A DNA stretch of 64,000 nt from Tumebacillus lacus (GTDB lineage Bacteria; Bacillota; Bacilli; Tumebacillales; Tumebacillaceae), in assembly GCF_026410385.1 (NCBI RefSeq), contig NZ_JAPMLT010000005.1:124001-188000 (forward strand). Direction: 5' to 3'. Shown here piece after piece: positions 18,187 through 27,211 of the stretch (positions are counted from its first letter, which is position 1; every line of letters starts with the position of its first letter). The notes below the pieces were generated by a model. The model was not told the DNA's origin, did no database searches, and saw only the letters and a list, made by a program, of their open reading frames with translations. The translations under genes were made by a program, and so were the position numbers.

Positions 18187-21100
18187 ATGGGAGAACGTCT
18201 GACACGCAAGATGGTCAGTCTTCTGCTCGCGTTCTCGCTGGTGTTTGCGAGCTTTGTGAGCTACGGTACGCCGCTCGTTTACGCGATGACGGCGACGCAT
18301 ACCGTTGCGCAAGCGATCGCAAGCACGGGGCAGGCGACGGTGGAAGGCTACATCGTGGCCACGACGGCTGTGGGGCCGAACTACACGTTTGAAGGTCCTT
18401 TTCCGACCGACACCAATATCGCCCTCGCGGATCTCGCGACGGAGCGGGACAAGACCAAGATCTTGCCGGTGCAACTGCCGAGCGGCGCGATCCGCACGGC
18501 GTTAAACCTCAAGACGAACGCAGGGCTTATCGGGAAAAAAGTCAGAATCACCGGTAATTTGGAAACTTATTTTAATGTCACCGGTTTGAAATCTCCGACC
18601 GCCTATGAGATCGTCAGCGACGGCACCACGCCGCCGGCTGAACCGACGCTGATGTCGATTGCGGACGCACGCGGCAAAGCCGGGCAGACGGTGATCGTCG
18701 AAGGCATCGTCACCGCCGACAACTCGGCACTGGGCGGATACAAGCTGTCCACCTATCTGCAAGACGGGACGGGCGGCATCAACCTGTACAAAGGATCGGC
18801 ATCCGGCTATCCGGATCTGAAAGAAGGCGACAAGATCCGTGTCACCGGCTCGATCCTCTCGTACAAGGGACTCACCGAGATCGAGCCGGCGGCGGCGACC
18901 GACGTCGTCGTGCTCGCGTCAGGTGAAGCGGTGCCGGCAGCCAAAGAGGTCACGCTGGCCGACCTGAGTGCGGCGGCGACCGCTGAGTCGCTGGAAGGGC
19001 AACTGGTCCGCGTCCACGCCTTCGTGGACGGGGTGGACGCGACGCTGCTCGGCGGCGGCTACAACATCACGCTGTACGACAACGAGTTTAACACCACGCT
19101 GTTGCGCGTGATGGCGAGCACCAACGCGTTGCCTGCGCTGAAGCCGAAGACCTGGTACGACATCACCGGCATCGTGTCCCAGTATGACACCGACTACCAG
19201 TTCATGCCGCGCAAGGCGGCCGACATCGTGGCGTCTGTGGAACAGCCGGGCGCTCCGAAGCCGGAAGACCGCTATGCGACCGCCATCGCCTCGACGGTCG
19301 ACGGCGACACGGTCAAATTGAACCCGAAAGTCCTCGGTGCCGCTTCGGTGCGTATGCTGTCCATCGACACGCCGGAGACCAACTTTGAAGGTCACTCGCA
19401 AGGGGCGCACGGCGAAGCGGCCAAGCAGATGCTCAAAGAGCTGCTTCCGGTCGGCACGCCGGTTGAGATCGAACCGGCGGAGGCGCCGTTTGACGGCTAC
19501 GGGCGTCTGCTCGCTCACGTGCACAAGGGCGATCTGGACATCAACCGCGAGATGGTCCGTCTCGGGATGGCCGTTCCGTATTTCATCTATCCGAACTTTG
19601 AGCATTTTGAAGCGTACAGCCAAGCTGCGCAAGAAGCGATCCAAGCGCAGCGCGGCATCTGGAATCCGGCCGATCCGCTGGCCGAACTGCCGTACGAGTT
19701 CCGCACCGCGATGCGCGGCGAACAACCGTCCAAGTACGCGGGCAACTTCTCTACCAAACAATACGTCTCGCCGGCCCGTTACAAGGAGATCCCGGTCGAG
19801 GACCGCGTGTTCTTCTGGACGGAGGCGGACGCCAAGGCGGCCGGTTTCACCTATCTGCCGGGCGAAGGCGAACTGCCGCCGGTCAAAGTCCAGATCCTCT
19901 CGATCAACGACCTGCACGGCAAGATCGACCAGACGTACTCCGAAGACACCAACGCGGACGGCGTGAAAGAAAACATCGGCCGCATGGAATACCTCGCGTC
20001 GCATCTGCGCGCCCGCGAGAGCCAGAACCAAGACAACACTCTGATCGTCCACGCAGGCGACGCGGTCGGCGGTTCCTCGCCCGTCTCCGCTCTGTTCCAA
20101 GACGAGCCGACCGTCGAGATCCTCGAATCGATCGGCTTTGACATCGGCACCGTCGGCAACCATGAGCTGGATGAGGGCGTCGCCGAGATGCAGCGCCTGA
20201 TCGCCGGCGGCGACCATCCGAAAGGCACCGTCGGCTACGACGGCATGAACTTCCCGCTGGTCGCAGCCAACATGGTCTGGAAAGCGAACGGCGAGACGGT
20301 GCTCCCGCCGTACCAAGTGCTCGAAGTCGGCGGTCAAAAGATCGGCTTTGTCGGCGTCGTCACCCGTTCGGCTGCTGGCATGGTCATGCCGTCCGGCATC
20401 CAAGACATCGCGTTCACCGACGAAGCGGCTGCGGTCAACCAAGCGGTCGCGGATCTGAAGGCGCAAGGCGTGCAGGCGATCGCCGTCCTCGCGCACATGG
20501 ACGCACAGCAAGACAGCAAAGGCGTCGTCACGGGCCCGTCCGCCGACCTCGCCAACAAAATCGACGATGAGGTCGACGTGATCTTCGCCGCGCACAACCA
20601 CAAAGTGGTCAACGGCATCGTCGACAACAAACTGATCGTCCAAGCGTATGAGTACGGCAAAGCGTTTGTCGACCTTGACCTTGAAATCGATCCGGTGTCC
20701 CACGACATCGTCAAAAAGTCGGCAGAGATCGTCTACAACACGCAAAACGTCACCGCAGACGCACCGGTCGCTGCGATCCTGACCCATTACAGCGAAGCGA
20801 TCGCGCCGATTCTGAACCAAGTCGTCGGCTACACTCAGTACGACCTGACCGGCGGCTACGGCGTGAAAGGCCCGATGGGCGACAACGCGCTCGGCAACCT
20901 GATCGCCGACTCGATGGCGTATGCGATGGGAGCAGACTTTGGCCTGATGAACGGCGGCGGCATCCGCGACCATCTGAATGCCGGCCCGATCACCTGGCAA
21001 GAGCTGTTCAACATCTTGCCGTTCAACAACGTCCTGATGAAACTGGACGTGACCGGAGCCGAGTTGCGCACGATCCTCAACGCGCAACTGTCCACCCAGT

Positions 21101-21996
21101 ACGGCCCTGACTACAGCGTCGGCGGCTTCTCGTACACGTACGACCTGGCGACCGCCAAAGTCAAAGACATGTACCTGCCAAACGGCGAACAGATCGACGA
21201 GACCAAAACGTATTCCATCGCGGTCAACAACTTCATGGCGACCTCGACTTCAAGAAAATACGCACCGATTGGCCAACTGGGTGAAAACCCGGTGACCGGC
21301 GCGGAAGATCTCGAAGGTCTCGTCGAGTACGTGAAAGCGCACGGCCAAGCGTTCGCGTACGAAGCATCCGGCCGCATCCGTCAAGCGGATGCGACTGTGA
21401 CCGACCTCGGTCCTGTCACGGTCACAGCAGCGCGTGAAGCAGCGACAGGTCAGCAGGCGACCTTGACCGGCACCGTCACCGCTGTGTTCCAAAGCGCGTG
21501 GGGCGCGTCCGGCTTCTATCTGCAAGATGAGACGGGCGGCGCGTTTGTGTACCAAGAAGGCACGCAGGCTGTCGTCGGCTCCAACGTGCAAGTGACCGGT
21601 CTCACCGCCGCTCGCGACGGCGAGTTCCGCCTGATCGCGACCGCTCCGGTCGTGAAGATCGGCACCGGCGCTGCGGCGGCTCAAAAGCTGGAGTCTCCGG
21701 CACTGCTCGGCACCTCCACCTTGGGTGAACTCGTGCTGCTGAAAAACGTCCGCATCTCCGACCTGCGCACCACCAACGACTTCGGCGCGTTTGAGTTTAC
21801 CGTGACGAAGGACGGTGCCAGTGCGGTGGTCAAAGTGGACCCGCGCTCGGGTCTCCTGTTCAACACCTTCTCCTTCCAGAACGGTCAGATGATCGACCTG
21901 CGAGGGATCGCAACGCAGGTGAACGGCGCATTTGTCATCAAGCCTCGCACGGCCGATGACATCATCCGTCACCAAGCCGAATTTAAGAAAAAGTAA
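18187..21996 (+). CDS. yhcR: secreted multidomain nuclease / 5'-nucleotidase, YhcR type
   Basis: A 1269-residue exported protein matching B. subtilis YhcR (about 1217 residues) in architecture. A signal peptide (to about residue 34) is followed by OB-fold-like domains (to about 350), a thermonuclease domain (about 360-500, with catalytic-type RMLSIDTPE and YGRLL), a calcineurin-like phosphoesterase (from about 570: SINDLHGK, HAGDAVGG, GNHELDEG, AHNHK), and the 5'-nucleotidase C-terminal domain (about 870-1060, NGGGIRDHL). Another OB-like repeat lies at about 1070-1250. YhcR degrades DNA and RNA and dephosphorylates nucleotides outside the cell. Unlike B. subtilis YhcR, no sortase motif or C-terminal membrane anchor is seen; it ends in EFKKK. 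Confidence 0.92.
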   Translation: MGERLTRKMVSLLLAFSLVFASFVSYGTPLVYAMTATHTVAQAIASTGQATVEGYIVATTAVGPNYTFEGPFPTDTNIALADLATERDKTKILPVQLPSGAIRTALNLKTNAGLIGKKVRITGNLETYFNVTGLKSPTAYEIVSDGTTPPAEPTLMSIADARGKAGQTVIVEGIVTADNSALGGYKLSTYLQDGTGGINLYKGSASGYPDLKEGDKIRVTGSILSYKGLTEIEPAAATDVVVLASGEAVPAAKEVTLADLSAAATAESLEGQLVRVHAFVDGVDATLLGGGYNITLYDNEFNTTLLRVMASTNALPALKPKTWYDITGIVSQYDTDYQFMPRKAADIVASVEQPGAPKPEDRYATAIASTVDGDTVKLNPKVLGAASVRMLSIDTPETNFEGHSQGAHGEAAKQMLKELLPVGTPVEIEPAEAPFDGYGRLLAHVHKGDLDINREMVRLGMAVPYFIYPNFEHFEAYSQAAQEAIQAQRGIWNPADPLAELPYEFRTAMRGEQPSKYAGNFSTKQYVSPARYKEIPVEDRVFFWTEADAKAAGFTYLPGEGELPPVKVQILSINDLHGKIDQTYSEDTNADGVKENIGRMEYLASHLRARESQNQDNTLIVHAGDAVGGSSPVSALFQDEPTVEILESIGFDIGTVGNHELDEGVAEMQRLIAGGDHPKGTVGYDGMNFPLVAANMVWKANGETVLPPYQVLEVGGQKIGFVGVVTRSAAGMVMPSGIQDIAFTDEAAAVNQAVADLKAQGVQAIAVLAHMDAQQDSKGVVTGPSADLANKIDDEVDVIFAAHNHKVVNGIVDNKLIVQAYEYGKAFVDLDLEIDPVSHDIVKKSAEIVYNTQNVTADAPVAAILTHYSEAIAPILNQVVGYTQYDLTGGYGVKGPMGDNALGNLIADSMAYAMGADFGLMNGGGIRDHLNAGPITWQELFNILPFNNVLMKLDVTGAELRTILNAQLSTQYGPDYSVGGFSYTYDLATAKVKDMYLPNGEQIDETKTYSIAVNNFMATSTSRKYAPIGQLGENPVTGAEDLEGLVEYVKAHGQAFAYEASGRIRQADATVTDLGPVTVTAAREAATGQQATLTGTVTAVFQSAWGASGFYLQDETGGAFVYQEGTQAVVGSNVQVTGLTAARDGEFRLIATAPVVKIGTGAAAAQKLESPALLGTSTLGELVLLKNVRISDLRTTNDFGAFEFTVTKDGASAVVKVDPRSGLLFNTFSFQNGQMIDLRGIATQVNGAFVIKPRTADDIIRHQAEFKKK

Positions 21997-22005
21997 TCCG
22001 AAACA

Positions 22006-22058
22006 AAAAGGCATCCTGTCCGCGCGTCATGCGCAGACAGGATGCCTTTTCTTTTTTT
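22006..22058. terminator. bidirectional terminator between yhcR and the GH31 gene
   Basis: AAAAGGCATCCTGTC pairs with GACAGGATGCCTTTT across a GC-rich loop, with T-runs in both directions. It serves the two converging genes. Confidence 0.9.
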
Positions 22059-24441
22059 AAAACTCGACGACTACATCGTGTACATTCCGCCCCACCGACA
22101 GCGAGAGCGTGCGCGTCTCACGATCATACGTCGACACGACGCCGTCGCCTTCCACGCGCTTTGGTTCCTCCACGAAATGAACCTGCATCCGAATCGGCTG
22201 CCCGCTCGCTCCCGACTCGAAGCCTTGATGTTCCAGATCCCAGTGGATGTACAGTTTCTCCCCGTCGACCCGCTGCGAGATCGAGAGCAGATTGAATTGT
22301 CCCTGCTGATAGTCGAACGTCTCGCCGTTGTCATCATAATGCACATACGATCCGTTGCCTTTGTACAGGTGATACGTGATCTCCTGCTTTTCACCCGTAT
22401 GCTGAATCACGTTGCCGCCCGCATACACCGTTCCCGCCTTCACATACAGCGGCATCCGCTCCAACTGCGCTTCGGCCAGCACGTGACGGCCGCCCTCGTG
22501 CGACTCGCCGGTGTGGAAATCGATCCACGTGCCCTCCGGCAGATACACGGCGCGCATCGTCTGATCCGGGCGCAGGATCGGCGCGACGAGGATGTTCGAG
22601 CCAAACAGGAACTGATCGCTGAGATTGCGCACGTTGCTGTCCAGCGGATACTCCAGCACCAGCGGTCTGACCACCGGCAACCCGGTCGTCGACGCCTCAT
22701 GGAATAGCGTGTAGAGGTGCGGCAGGAACTCATAGCGCATCTCGATGTACCGCTTGATGATGCGCCCATACGGCTCGCCAAAGCTCCACGGCTCCTGACG
22801 CACAAAGCCGATCGCCGAGTGGTTGCGGAAATAGGGGAGGAACGCTCCGACCTGCGTCCAGCGGGTGAGCAATTCCGCGTTCGTGTCAAACGCAAATCCG
22901 CCGACATCCGCCCCGGCGAACGGAATCCCGGACAGACCCATGTTGAGGATCATCGGCAGCGACATCTCCAGATGCTCCCAGAATGAACGGTTGTCGCCCG
23001 TCCACACCGCCGCATATTTTTGAATCCCGGCGTATCCGGCGCGGGTCAAGACGAACGGGCGCTTGCCGCCCATTTGCTCTTTCATTCCTTCATAGGTCGC
23101 CATGCTCATGTACAGCCCGTACAGGTTGTGCAGTTCGCCGTGCGTTTTGGGATCGCCGTCGTTGCGGTGCATGACGTTGACGTCCATCGTTTTGGTCTCG
23201 TTAAAGATCGCCGGCTCGTTCATGTCGTTCCAAATGCCCTCGATGCCCGCTTCGACGAGTCCCACGTGCTTCTCGCCCCACCATTGGCGGGTGCGGCCGT
23301 CGGTGAAGTCGGGGAGAGCGGACTCACCCGGCCAGACTTTGCCGATATAGAGGTCGCCCTCGATGTATTTGCAGAAATGATCAAAGGCGAGACCCTGCTG
23401 GTAGATCGGATACTTCGGGTCTTTTTTCACGCCCGGATCGACAATCGGCACCACGCGGAACCCGTCATCGCGCAGATCCTCCAGCAGATGCTTCGGCTGC
23501 GGAAACCGCGTCGGATGCCATGTGAACACGCGATACTCATCCATGTAGTGGATGTCCAGATAGATCACGTCGCAGGGGATCTGCATGTTCCGGAAATTGT
23601 TTGCCAACTCCCGCACCTCGCCCTCCGTCTCGTAGGAGTAGCGCGACTGGTGATAGCCGAGCGCCCACTTCGGCGGCAGCGGCATCCGGCCGGTCAGGTA
23701 GGTGTACTGCGCGACAAGGTCTTTCAACGTCGGACCGTAGAAGAAATAGTAGTCGAGATCGCCCGTCTCCGTGGCCAATCGGAACGAGTCTTTCGCCTGC
23801 AGATCAAACCGGGTCTTGCCCGGATTGTCGAGGAAAAAGCCGTATACGGTGCCGTCCGGCTTTTTCGCGTGGAAGAACGGGATCGACTCGTACAACTCGT
23901 TGATCTCCGGGTTGTGCGGCGCGTATACGTCGGTGTTCCACATCGACTGCACCGAGCCTTTTTTGTTCAGATCGCCGGTCTTCTCGCCAAATCCGTAAAA
24001 GTCTTCGCCTGCCGCGTCCTTGCTGCAGAACGTCCCGTTTTTGTCGGTCCAGCCCATGCCGCGCAGGGTGTCAGCCGAGATCAGGGTGCCTTGCTTGTCG
24101 TACACGGACAGTCGGTACGGTTGCTTTTGCACTTCCACCACGAGTTCGGCCGTCTCGAAATGGTACGATTCGGCGCTTTCCTCCGCCAGCACGTCCACTT
24201 TCGCAACTGTCGCGTGCGTCTCGATCATCGGGCCAAATGTCATCTGTGCTTTGGCCTGACGGGACAGCTTGACCCGGAACAGCTTGTCGGTGAGAAACTG
24301 CAAGCCGACCACCGCGTTTTCGCACAGCAATTCAAAGGCGTTGCCCGACTTGTCCAATCCGAGCACTTCGCCGACTGAGAAATAGGTGACACCGTCTTTG
24401 ACCTCGTAATTTTCCGGTTTGATCGCTTCACTGCCTTGCAT
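22057..24441 (-). CDS. GH31 alpha-glucosidase
   Basis: A 794-residue glycoside hydrolase family 31 enzyme without signal peptide, so intracellular. An N-terminal beta-sandwich (to about 250) precedes the catalytic barrel. The nucleophile is the Asp in IWNDMNEP (about residue 410) and the acid/base lies in WTGDNRSFWEHL (about 480). The family releases glucose from the non-reducing ends of alpha-glucans; some members act on isomaltose, nigerose or alpha-xylosides. ATG at 24441 follows CAAGGAGGG. It lies 59 bases downstream of an ABC-2 exporter operon on the same strand and near the maltodextrin genes, which fits a role in glucan use. Exact specificity is not readable. Confidence 0.93.
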   Translation of the reverse strand: MQGSEAIKPENYEVKDGVTYFSVGEVLGLDKSGNAFELLCENAVVGLQFLTDKLFRVKLSRQAKAQMTFGPMIETHATVAKVDVLAEESAESYHFETAELVVEVQKQPYRLSVYDKQGTLISADTLRGMGWTDKNGTFCSKDAAGEDFYGFGEKTGDLNKKGSVQSMWNTDVYAPHNPEINELYESIPFFHAKKPDGTVYGFFLDNPGKTRFDLQAKDSFRLATETGDLDYYFFYGPTLKDLVAQYTYLTGRMPLPPKWALGYHQSRYSYETEGEVRELANNFRNMQIPCDVIYLDIHYMDEYRVFTWHPTRFPQPKHLLEDLRDDGFRVVPIVDPGVKKDPKYPIYQQGLAFDHFCKYIEGDLYIGKVWPGESALPDFTDGRTRQWWGEKHVGLVEAGIEGIWNDMNEPAIFNETKTMDVNVMHRNDGDPKTHGELHNLYGLYMSMATYEGMKEQMGGKRPFVLTRAGYAGIQKYAAVWTGDNRSFWEHLEMSLPMILNMGLSGIPFAGADVGGFAFDTNAELLTRWTQVGAFLPYFRNHSAIGFVRQEPWSFGEPYGRIIKRYIEMRYEFLPHLYTLFHEASTTGLPVVRPLVLEYPLDSNVRNLSDQFLFGSNILVAPILRPDQTMRAVYLPEGTWIDFHTGESHEGGRHVLAEAQLERMPLYVKAGTVYAGGNVIQHTGEKQEITYHLYKGNGSYVHYDDNGETFDYQQGQFNLLSISQRVDGEKLYIHWDLEHQGFESGASGQPIRMQVHFVEEPKRVEGDGVVSTYDRETRTLSLSVGRNVHDVVVEF

Positions 24442-24500
24442 ATGTAGACCCTCCTTGAGGTTGTGTCGTCAGGTAGATTGTCCGTCTTCAGTATGCCCGT

Positions 24501-25292
24501 TTACGAGCCGGTCGAGTTGAAGGCGCGCAGGCCGACTTTCCAAAAGCGGTAGGCCAGCCAGCAGGAGATCACGGCGATCAGCGGCGTGATCATCCCGAGC
24601 TCCCGATAGCCGGAATGCTCGATAAAAGCAGCGGCTGGGTAAAACGCGGTAAATCCATACGGGATCAGCCACGTCAGCAACCAGCGGATGCCCTTGTGGT
24701 AGATGTTCAGCGGGTAGCGGGCAAAATCGCTGAGATTGAACGCGGCGAACGTGATCGGCAACGAATCGACGATCCAAAACGACAGCGTCGCAAAAAACAG
24801 GTTGACCGCCACAAAGATCGCGCCGCTGGACACGATCAGCACCAGCAGGATCAACAGGTTGACCGGACCCCATTCCACGCCAAGGTGCGGCATCGCCGCC
24901 GCCATCAAGAGACCGCCGATCACCAACTGGCCAAATCCGTCCTGTTGCACGCGGTCGGCGATCAGGTGAAACAGCGGATTGATCGGCCGGATCAACAGCC
25001 GGTCAAAGTTGCCCGGCCGGATGTACTGCCAGCCGATGGTCCACAGATTGTCAAAAAAGATGTGGTGGATCGACCGCCCCATCGTCGCCACTCCGTAGAT
25101 GAACAGCACTTCGTAAAAGCCCCAGCCGTTCAGGTCCTCGATCTGGTCAAACACCACTTTGACAAAGAAGATCGACGTGAACTGGATCAGCACGACAGAC
25201 ATCACGCCGATGAAAAAGTCCAGCCGGTATTCCATCATCACTTTCAAGTGCTTCTTAAAAAACTGCCAGTACAGCTGACTGTAGCGGATCAT
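24501..25292 (-). CDS. ABC-2 family transporter permease (subunit 2)
   Basis: A 263-residue integral membrane protein with six predicted helices, of the ABC-2 (DUF990-like) permease type, starting YSQLYWQFFKKHLKVMMEYR. It is the third gene of an operon with an ATPase (26105-27109) and another permease (25311-26102), 18 bases after the latter. Such three-gene sets make heterodimeric exporters; the substrate is unknown. Related sets are common in Bacillales and are often annotated as drug or daunorubicin-type exporters without evidence of substrate. Confidence 0.85.
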   Translation of the reverse strand: MIRYSQLYWQFFKKHLKVMMEYRLDFFIGVMSVVLIQFTSIFFVKVVFDQIEDLNGWGFYEVLFIYGVATMGRSIHHIFFDNLWTIGWQYIRPGNFDRLLIRPINPLFHLIADRVQQDGFGQLVIGGLLMAAAMPHLGVEWGPVNLLILLVLIVSSGAIFVAVNLFFATLSFWIVDSLPITFAAFNLSDFARYPLNIYHKGIRWLLTWLIPYGFTAFYPAAAFIEHSGYRELGMITPLIAVISCWLAYRFWKVGLRAFNSTGS

Positions 25293-25310
25293 GAGCCCGT
25301 CCTCCTTTCT

Positions 25311-26102
25311 CTAGCCGCCAAAGACGGTCACTTTTCGCACCGCCAGCGACCAGATCACCCGCACGACCGCCCACATCAACGCGAGCCAGAGGATCTGCAC
25401 CAGCATCGCAGAGAGGGCATCGAGACCTGCGAGCGTACCGGTGTAGATCGAGACCGGCACGTAGACGATCGACTGAAACGGCATGTACTGCGAGAGCGTC
25501 TGCAACCAGCCGGGGAACATCGTCACCGGCACCATCGAGCCGGTGAAAAACAGCAGGATCGCATTTTTCAGCGTGCGCAGGCCAAAGATATTCACCGTCC
25601 AAAACGCCAAAACGCCGAGAATGAGATCGATGTACATCGCGAGAAACAATCCGATCAACGTGGAGAGGATAAAGAGGACGGCTCCCGTACCTGTCGCGGG
25701 AAACTGAATGCCAAGAAAGATCCAGCCGACCGCCAGCATCGGCAGCATGTCGCGCACGAGGCTCATGCCAAATCCGCCCCAGCTCTGCCAGACCAGCCGG
25801 TTGATCAGATCATACGGCCGCAGCAGTTCCACCGCCACGCCGCCGCTTTGAATCTGCTCGGCGAGCTGGTTGCCGGGCCCCGCGAAGTGGAAATTGCCAA
25901 GCAGGGCGGCGATCACCGCGTAGGTCAGCATCGTTTCCAAGGGCATCTCGGCGATGGAGGAGCGATTTTCATAGACGGCCGTCCAGAAATAATACAAGAT
26001 CAGGATCTTGACGACCGTCGCGAACGTGCCCGCCCAAAACCAGGCGACATAGGCGGTCTCGATCTTCATCTGCGACTTCATCATCTCGTAGTATTTTCGC
26101 AT
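25311..26102 (-). CDS. ABC-2 family transporter permease (subunit 1)
   Basis: A 263-residue membrane protein with six hydrophobic helices, the same length as its downstream partner at 24501-25292 and apparently its paralogue. The N-terminus RKYYEMMKSQMKIETAYVAW and the conserved GNFHFAGPGNQLAEQIQSG place it in the ABC-2/DUF990 permease group. It starts 2 bases after the ATPase gene stops, showing tight coupling. The substrate is not known. Confidence 0.85.
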   Translation of the reverse strand: MRKYYEMMKSQMKIETAYVAWFWAGTFATVVKILILYYFWTAVYENRSSIAEMPLETMLTYAVIAALLGNFHFAGPGNQLAEQIQSGGVAVELLRPYDLINRLVWQSWGGFGMSLVRDMLPMLAVGWIFLGIQFPATGTGAVLFILSTLIGLFLAMYIDLILGVLAFWTVNIFGLRTLKNAILLFFTGSMVPVTMFPGWLQTLSQYMPFQSIVYVPVSIYTGTLAGLDALSAMLVQILWLALMWAVVRVIWSLAVRKVTVFGG

Positions 26103-26104
26103 CG

Positions 26105-27109
26105 CTACACCCCGCGCTCGTAGATTTCCTTGACGATCGTTTCGATTTTCGGATCGGCGATCGTCAAGTCGCGCACCGAATGAACGCTCAGCACCGCTTG
26201 GATCACGTCGGCGGCGGAGAGGTCGCGGGAGGAGAAGGAGAGTGAAACGGTGTTGCTCGCTTCCGCTTCGCCGTCCGCTTTCGGGACGATCTCCACCCGG
26301 TCGCGAAGACTTGCGGGGACGGCAAATCCCGCTTTGTTTTCCAACTCAAAATGCACCACCCGTTTCTGGCCGAAACGCTCTTTGATCTGCTGGAGATCGC
26401 CGTCATAGAGCACTTTGCCTTCGTCGATGATGATGATCCGTTTACACAGTTCTTCGATGTCGCCCATGTCGTGGGTGGTGAGGATCACCGTCGTCTCCTC
26501 CCGCTTGTTCATCTCTTTGATAAACGTGCGGATCTTCTGCTTAACCGCCACGTCGAGGCCGATGGTCGGCTCATCGAGGTAGACGACAGCCGGACGGTGC
26601 AAAAACGCGGCGGCCAGTTCGCAGCGCATCTTTTGCCCAAGTGACAGTTGGCGCACCGGGATGGAAAGCAGGGGGCCGAGATCGAGTACCTCGGTGAAGA
26701 GGGCCAGCGACTCCCGGTAGTCGTCTTCCGGCACTTCGTAGATGTGGCGGAGCAGGTCGTACGATTCGCGGACGGGGATGTCCCAGAACAACTGCGTCCG
26801 CTGGCCGAACACCGCGCCGATCCCTTTCGCATTTTGTTCACGGTTTTGATACGGGACGATGCCGTTGACCTCGACTTTGCCTGACGTGGGAGTCAGGATG
26901 CCGGACAGCATCTTGATCGTCGTCGATTTGCCTGCGCCGTTTGCGCCGAGGTAGCCGACCATCTCTCCTTTGCGGATCGAGAACGACACGTCCTGCACCG
27001 CCTGTTTGATCTGGTGTTCGCGTTTGAACAACGCTTGGATCGCGCCGGTGAGCCCCGGTTTGCGGAGGGCGATTTTGTATTCTTTGGTCAGACCGGATAC
27101 TTCGATCAA
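26105..27109 (-). CDS. ABC exporter ATP-binding protein
   Basis: A 334-residue ABC ATPase with Walker A GANGAGKST, signature LSLGQKMR, Walker B VVYLDEPT and a switch histidine in ILTTHD. The C-terminal 90 residues form the extra domain typical of ABC-2 exporter ATPases. A TTG start at 27109 is chosen because AAGGAGG precedes it by 7 bases and the first residues IEVSGLTKEY match family starts. Upstream residues in the same frame look like non-coding sequence. It leads the operon with the permeases at 25311-26102 and 24501-25292 and is divergent from malL. Confidence 0.92.
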   Translation of the reverse strand: MIEVSGLTKEYKIALRKPGLTGAIQALFKREHQIKQAVQDVSFSIRKGEMVGYLGANGAGKSTTIKMLSGILTPTSGKVEVNGIVPYQNREQNAKGIGAVFGQRTQLFWDIPVRESYDLLRHIYEVPEDDYRESLALFTEVLDLGPLLSIPVRQLSLGQKMRCELAAAFLHRPAVVYLDEPTIGLDVAVKQKIRTFIKEMNKREETTVILTTHDMGDIEELCKRIIIIDEGKVLYDGDLQQIKERFGQKRVVHFELENKAGFAVPASLRDRVEIVPKADGEAEASNTVSLSFSSRDLSAADVIQAVLSVHSVRDLTIADPKIETIVKEIYERGV

Positions 27110-27173
27110 TGAGCTTCCTCCTTCACTGGTCGCGTTGCTGGATTTCGAGTACGATAGGAAAGATAGGAACTGT

Positions 27174-27185
27174 GCAAGCGTTTGG
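27174..27185. promoter_or_regulatory. LacI-type operator upstream of malL
   Basis: GCAAGCGTTTGG is, in reverse complement, 11 of 12 bases identical to the site GCAAACGCTTGC at 28940-28951 in front of malE. It lies about 15 bases before the malL ribosome-binding site. The LacI-family protein encoded at 32170-33210 is the likely ligand. Confidence 0.5.
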
Positions 27186-27211
27186 ACAAGCGTATCATGA
27201 GGAGGATGGGT

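Noticed and set aside
18919-21087. A 722-codon minus-strand open frame opposite the yhcR gene.
   Set aside because: It is antisense to conserved nuclease and nucleotidase motifs, with Arg/Val/Asp-biased composition typical of shadow frames.
27110-27211. Coding sequence for an N-terminal extension of the exporter ATPase (in frame up to 27223).
   Set aside because: The TTG at 27109 has an ideal ribosome-binding site, and the extension would overlap the malL operator and start region without family similarity.
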